Below are positions 20,957-21,557 of a DNA stretch of 21,557 nucleotides, piece after piece. Position 1 is the stretch's first letter; the number at the start of each line of letters is the position of its first letter. The notes under the pieces were generated by a model that did not search any database, was not told the DNA's origin, and saw nothing but the letters and a program-made list of their open reading frames with translations. The position numbers and the translations under genes were made by a program. The stretch comes from Bacilli bacterium (GTDB lineage: Bacteria; Bacillota_I; Bacilli_A; RF39; UBA660): assembly GCA_022801735.1 (NCBI GenBank), contig JAAWSW010000018.1, positions 1 to 21,557 of the forward strand, read 5' to 3'.

Positions 20957-21557
20957 TTAAGAACAACGGGCAGAACCATCAGCATAAACTTGGCACTCTC
21001 CATATAAATCATCGACTTTCAAACTACCATCAGAATAAGCGTATGCTGTTAGATTTCCATCTTCAGAACAATTAATACTGGATTCATGGGTATAACACTG
21101 CGATTCTCCGAAAATATTTAACAAAGTTGTTTTACTTGTTTCATACTCATTTGCTCGTAAACAGTGCATTCCATTTTTTATAAAGCACATTTCTACACTT
21201 TCGATTATAGCATTATTTATATTATATTTGAAGAAATAGTCTTTTCCTAGTGTTCTATAGTCTGATGTTGTCTCAATAGAATCAATAGAACTACCAATAG
21301 TTACATAATTGGTTTCCCAACTATAAAATTTATTATCTGGGGTTACTGTTCCACTACTTCCATCGTTTTGTACGTAATCAAGTGTTATTGTTAATTCTGA
21401 TTTTAGATTATCTGGTTGACTTGTTACACTATTTGAATACTCTACTTTTACTGTTAGGACTTTACTATCTCCTGCATTTAATGCATCTCCTTCTGTAAGT
21501 CCACTTGTAGTAAATTTTATTGCTGGATTATTTGAATCTGATACTGTTATCTTTTCT
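20957..21557 (-). CDS. Secreted or surface protein, Cys-rich C-terminus (partial, runs off the window)
   Basis: The frame stays open from the stop at 20957 through the right edge, giving 199 visible residues; the internal Met at 21190 is not the true start. The visible N-terminal part (EKITVSDSNNPAIKFTTSGL, then EGDALNAGDSKVLTVKVEYS) looks like a beta-sandwich extracellular domain similar in style to TasA/camelysin-like proteins. The C-terminal part is Cys-rich (MCFIKNGMHCLRANEY, SQCYTHESSINCSEDG, YGECQVYADGSARC) with six Cys, suggesting disulphides outside the cell, as in pilin-like proteins. The upstream part, including any signal peptide, lies outside the window. No sorting motif or membrane helix is present at the C-terminus. 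Function is unknown. Confidence 0.75.
   Translation of the reverse strand, partial: EKITVSDSNNPAIKFTTSGLTEGDALNAGDSKVLTVKVEYSNSVTSQPDNLKSELTITLDYVQNDGSSGTVTPDNKFYSWETNYVTIGSSIDSIETTSDYRTLGKDYFFKYNINNAIIESVEMCFIKNGMHCLRANEYETSKTTLLNIFGESQCYTHESSINCSEDGNLTAYAYSDGSLKVDDLYGECQVYADGSARCS

Noticed and set aside
20957..21190. A complete 77-residue protein starting at 21190
   Set aside because: The frame continues upstream without a stop to the window edge (122 more codons) and has no ribosome binding site at 21190, so this is the C-terminus of a longer protein.
1..21557. CRISPR array, insertion sequence or complete prophage
   Set aside because: No regularly spaced repeats, transposase, integrase or phage structural genes were found. 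The only phage-like gene is the lone holin.

Overview
The window is about 70% AT and looks like a chromosomal segment of a spore-forming, low-GC member of the Firmicutes (Bacillota). Evidence: strong AGGAGG-type ribosome binding sites, TTGACA/TATAAT promoters, a T-box leader on pheST, a spoVA operon, a SigF/SigG-type sigma factor with a SpoIIAA-like partner, and a D-aspartate-ligase cell-wall cluster. TGA is used as a stop (13442-14374 and the gene ending at 18362), so this is not the Mycoplasma code. An uncultured gut Bacilli lineage close to the Mollicutes branch is my inference; no marker here proves the genus.

Layout. 1-104: a fragment of a RelA/SpoT-type alarmone synthetase, richer in GC than its surroundings and lacking its 5' part. 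106-2079 (-): an LCP cell-wall ligase with a PASTA domain. 2294-2367 (+): tRNA-Cys. 2441-2695 (-): an orphan phage-type holin. 2772-6421 (-): T-box leader, pheS and pheT. 6499-6800: a compact locus that reads as an undescribed type I toxin-antitoxin module, with a 27-residue hydrophobic peptide, a masked Shine-Dalgarno and a convergent antisense RNA. 6855-7683 (-): two genes, one a zincin-like protein that has lost its catalytic glutamate. 7854-12093 (+): Alr-fold racemase, D-aspartate-ligase-like ATP-grasp enzyme and AsnB/AsnH-like amidotransferase, which together suggest synthesis of a D-isoasparagine peptidoglycan cross-bridge. 12090-13286 (-): MATE-type transporter. 13442-14374 (+): intact gluzincin-like protein related to the degenerate one.

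14424-19793 (-) is largely a sporulation block: spoVAC-spoVAD-spoVAE behind a SigG-like promoter, a superoxide dismutase, a type IV pilin-like protein with its own promoter, and a three-gene operon (unknown membrane protein, SpoIIAA-like STAS protein, SigF/SigG-like sigma). No spoIIAB lies between the last two. Upstream of that operon, 19606-19793 is an inverted-repeat element that folds into an elaborate RNA, with promoter-like sequences at both ends. The leftward promoter shares an unusual layout with the promoter of the next gene, a DUF1016/YhcG nuclease (19907-20797). The window ends inside a secreted, cysteine-rich surface protein (20957 to beyond 21557, -).

The best candidates for something new are the type I toxin-antitoxin locus at 6499-6800, the structured element at 19606-19793 with its paired promoters, the spoIIA-like operon without SpoIIAB, and the cell-wall amidation cluster.
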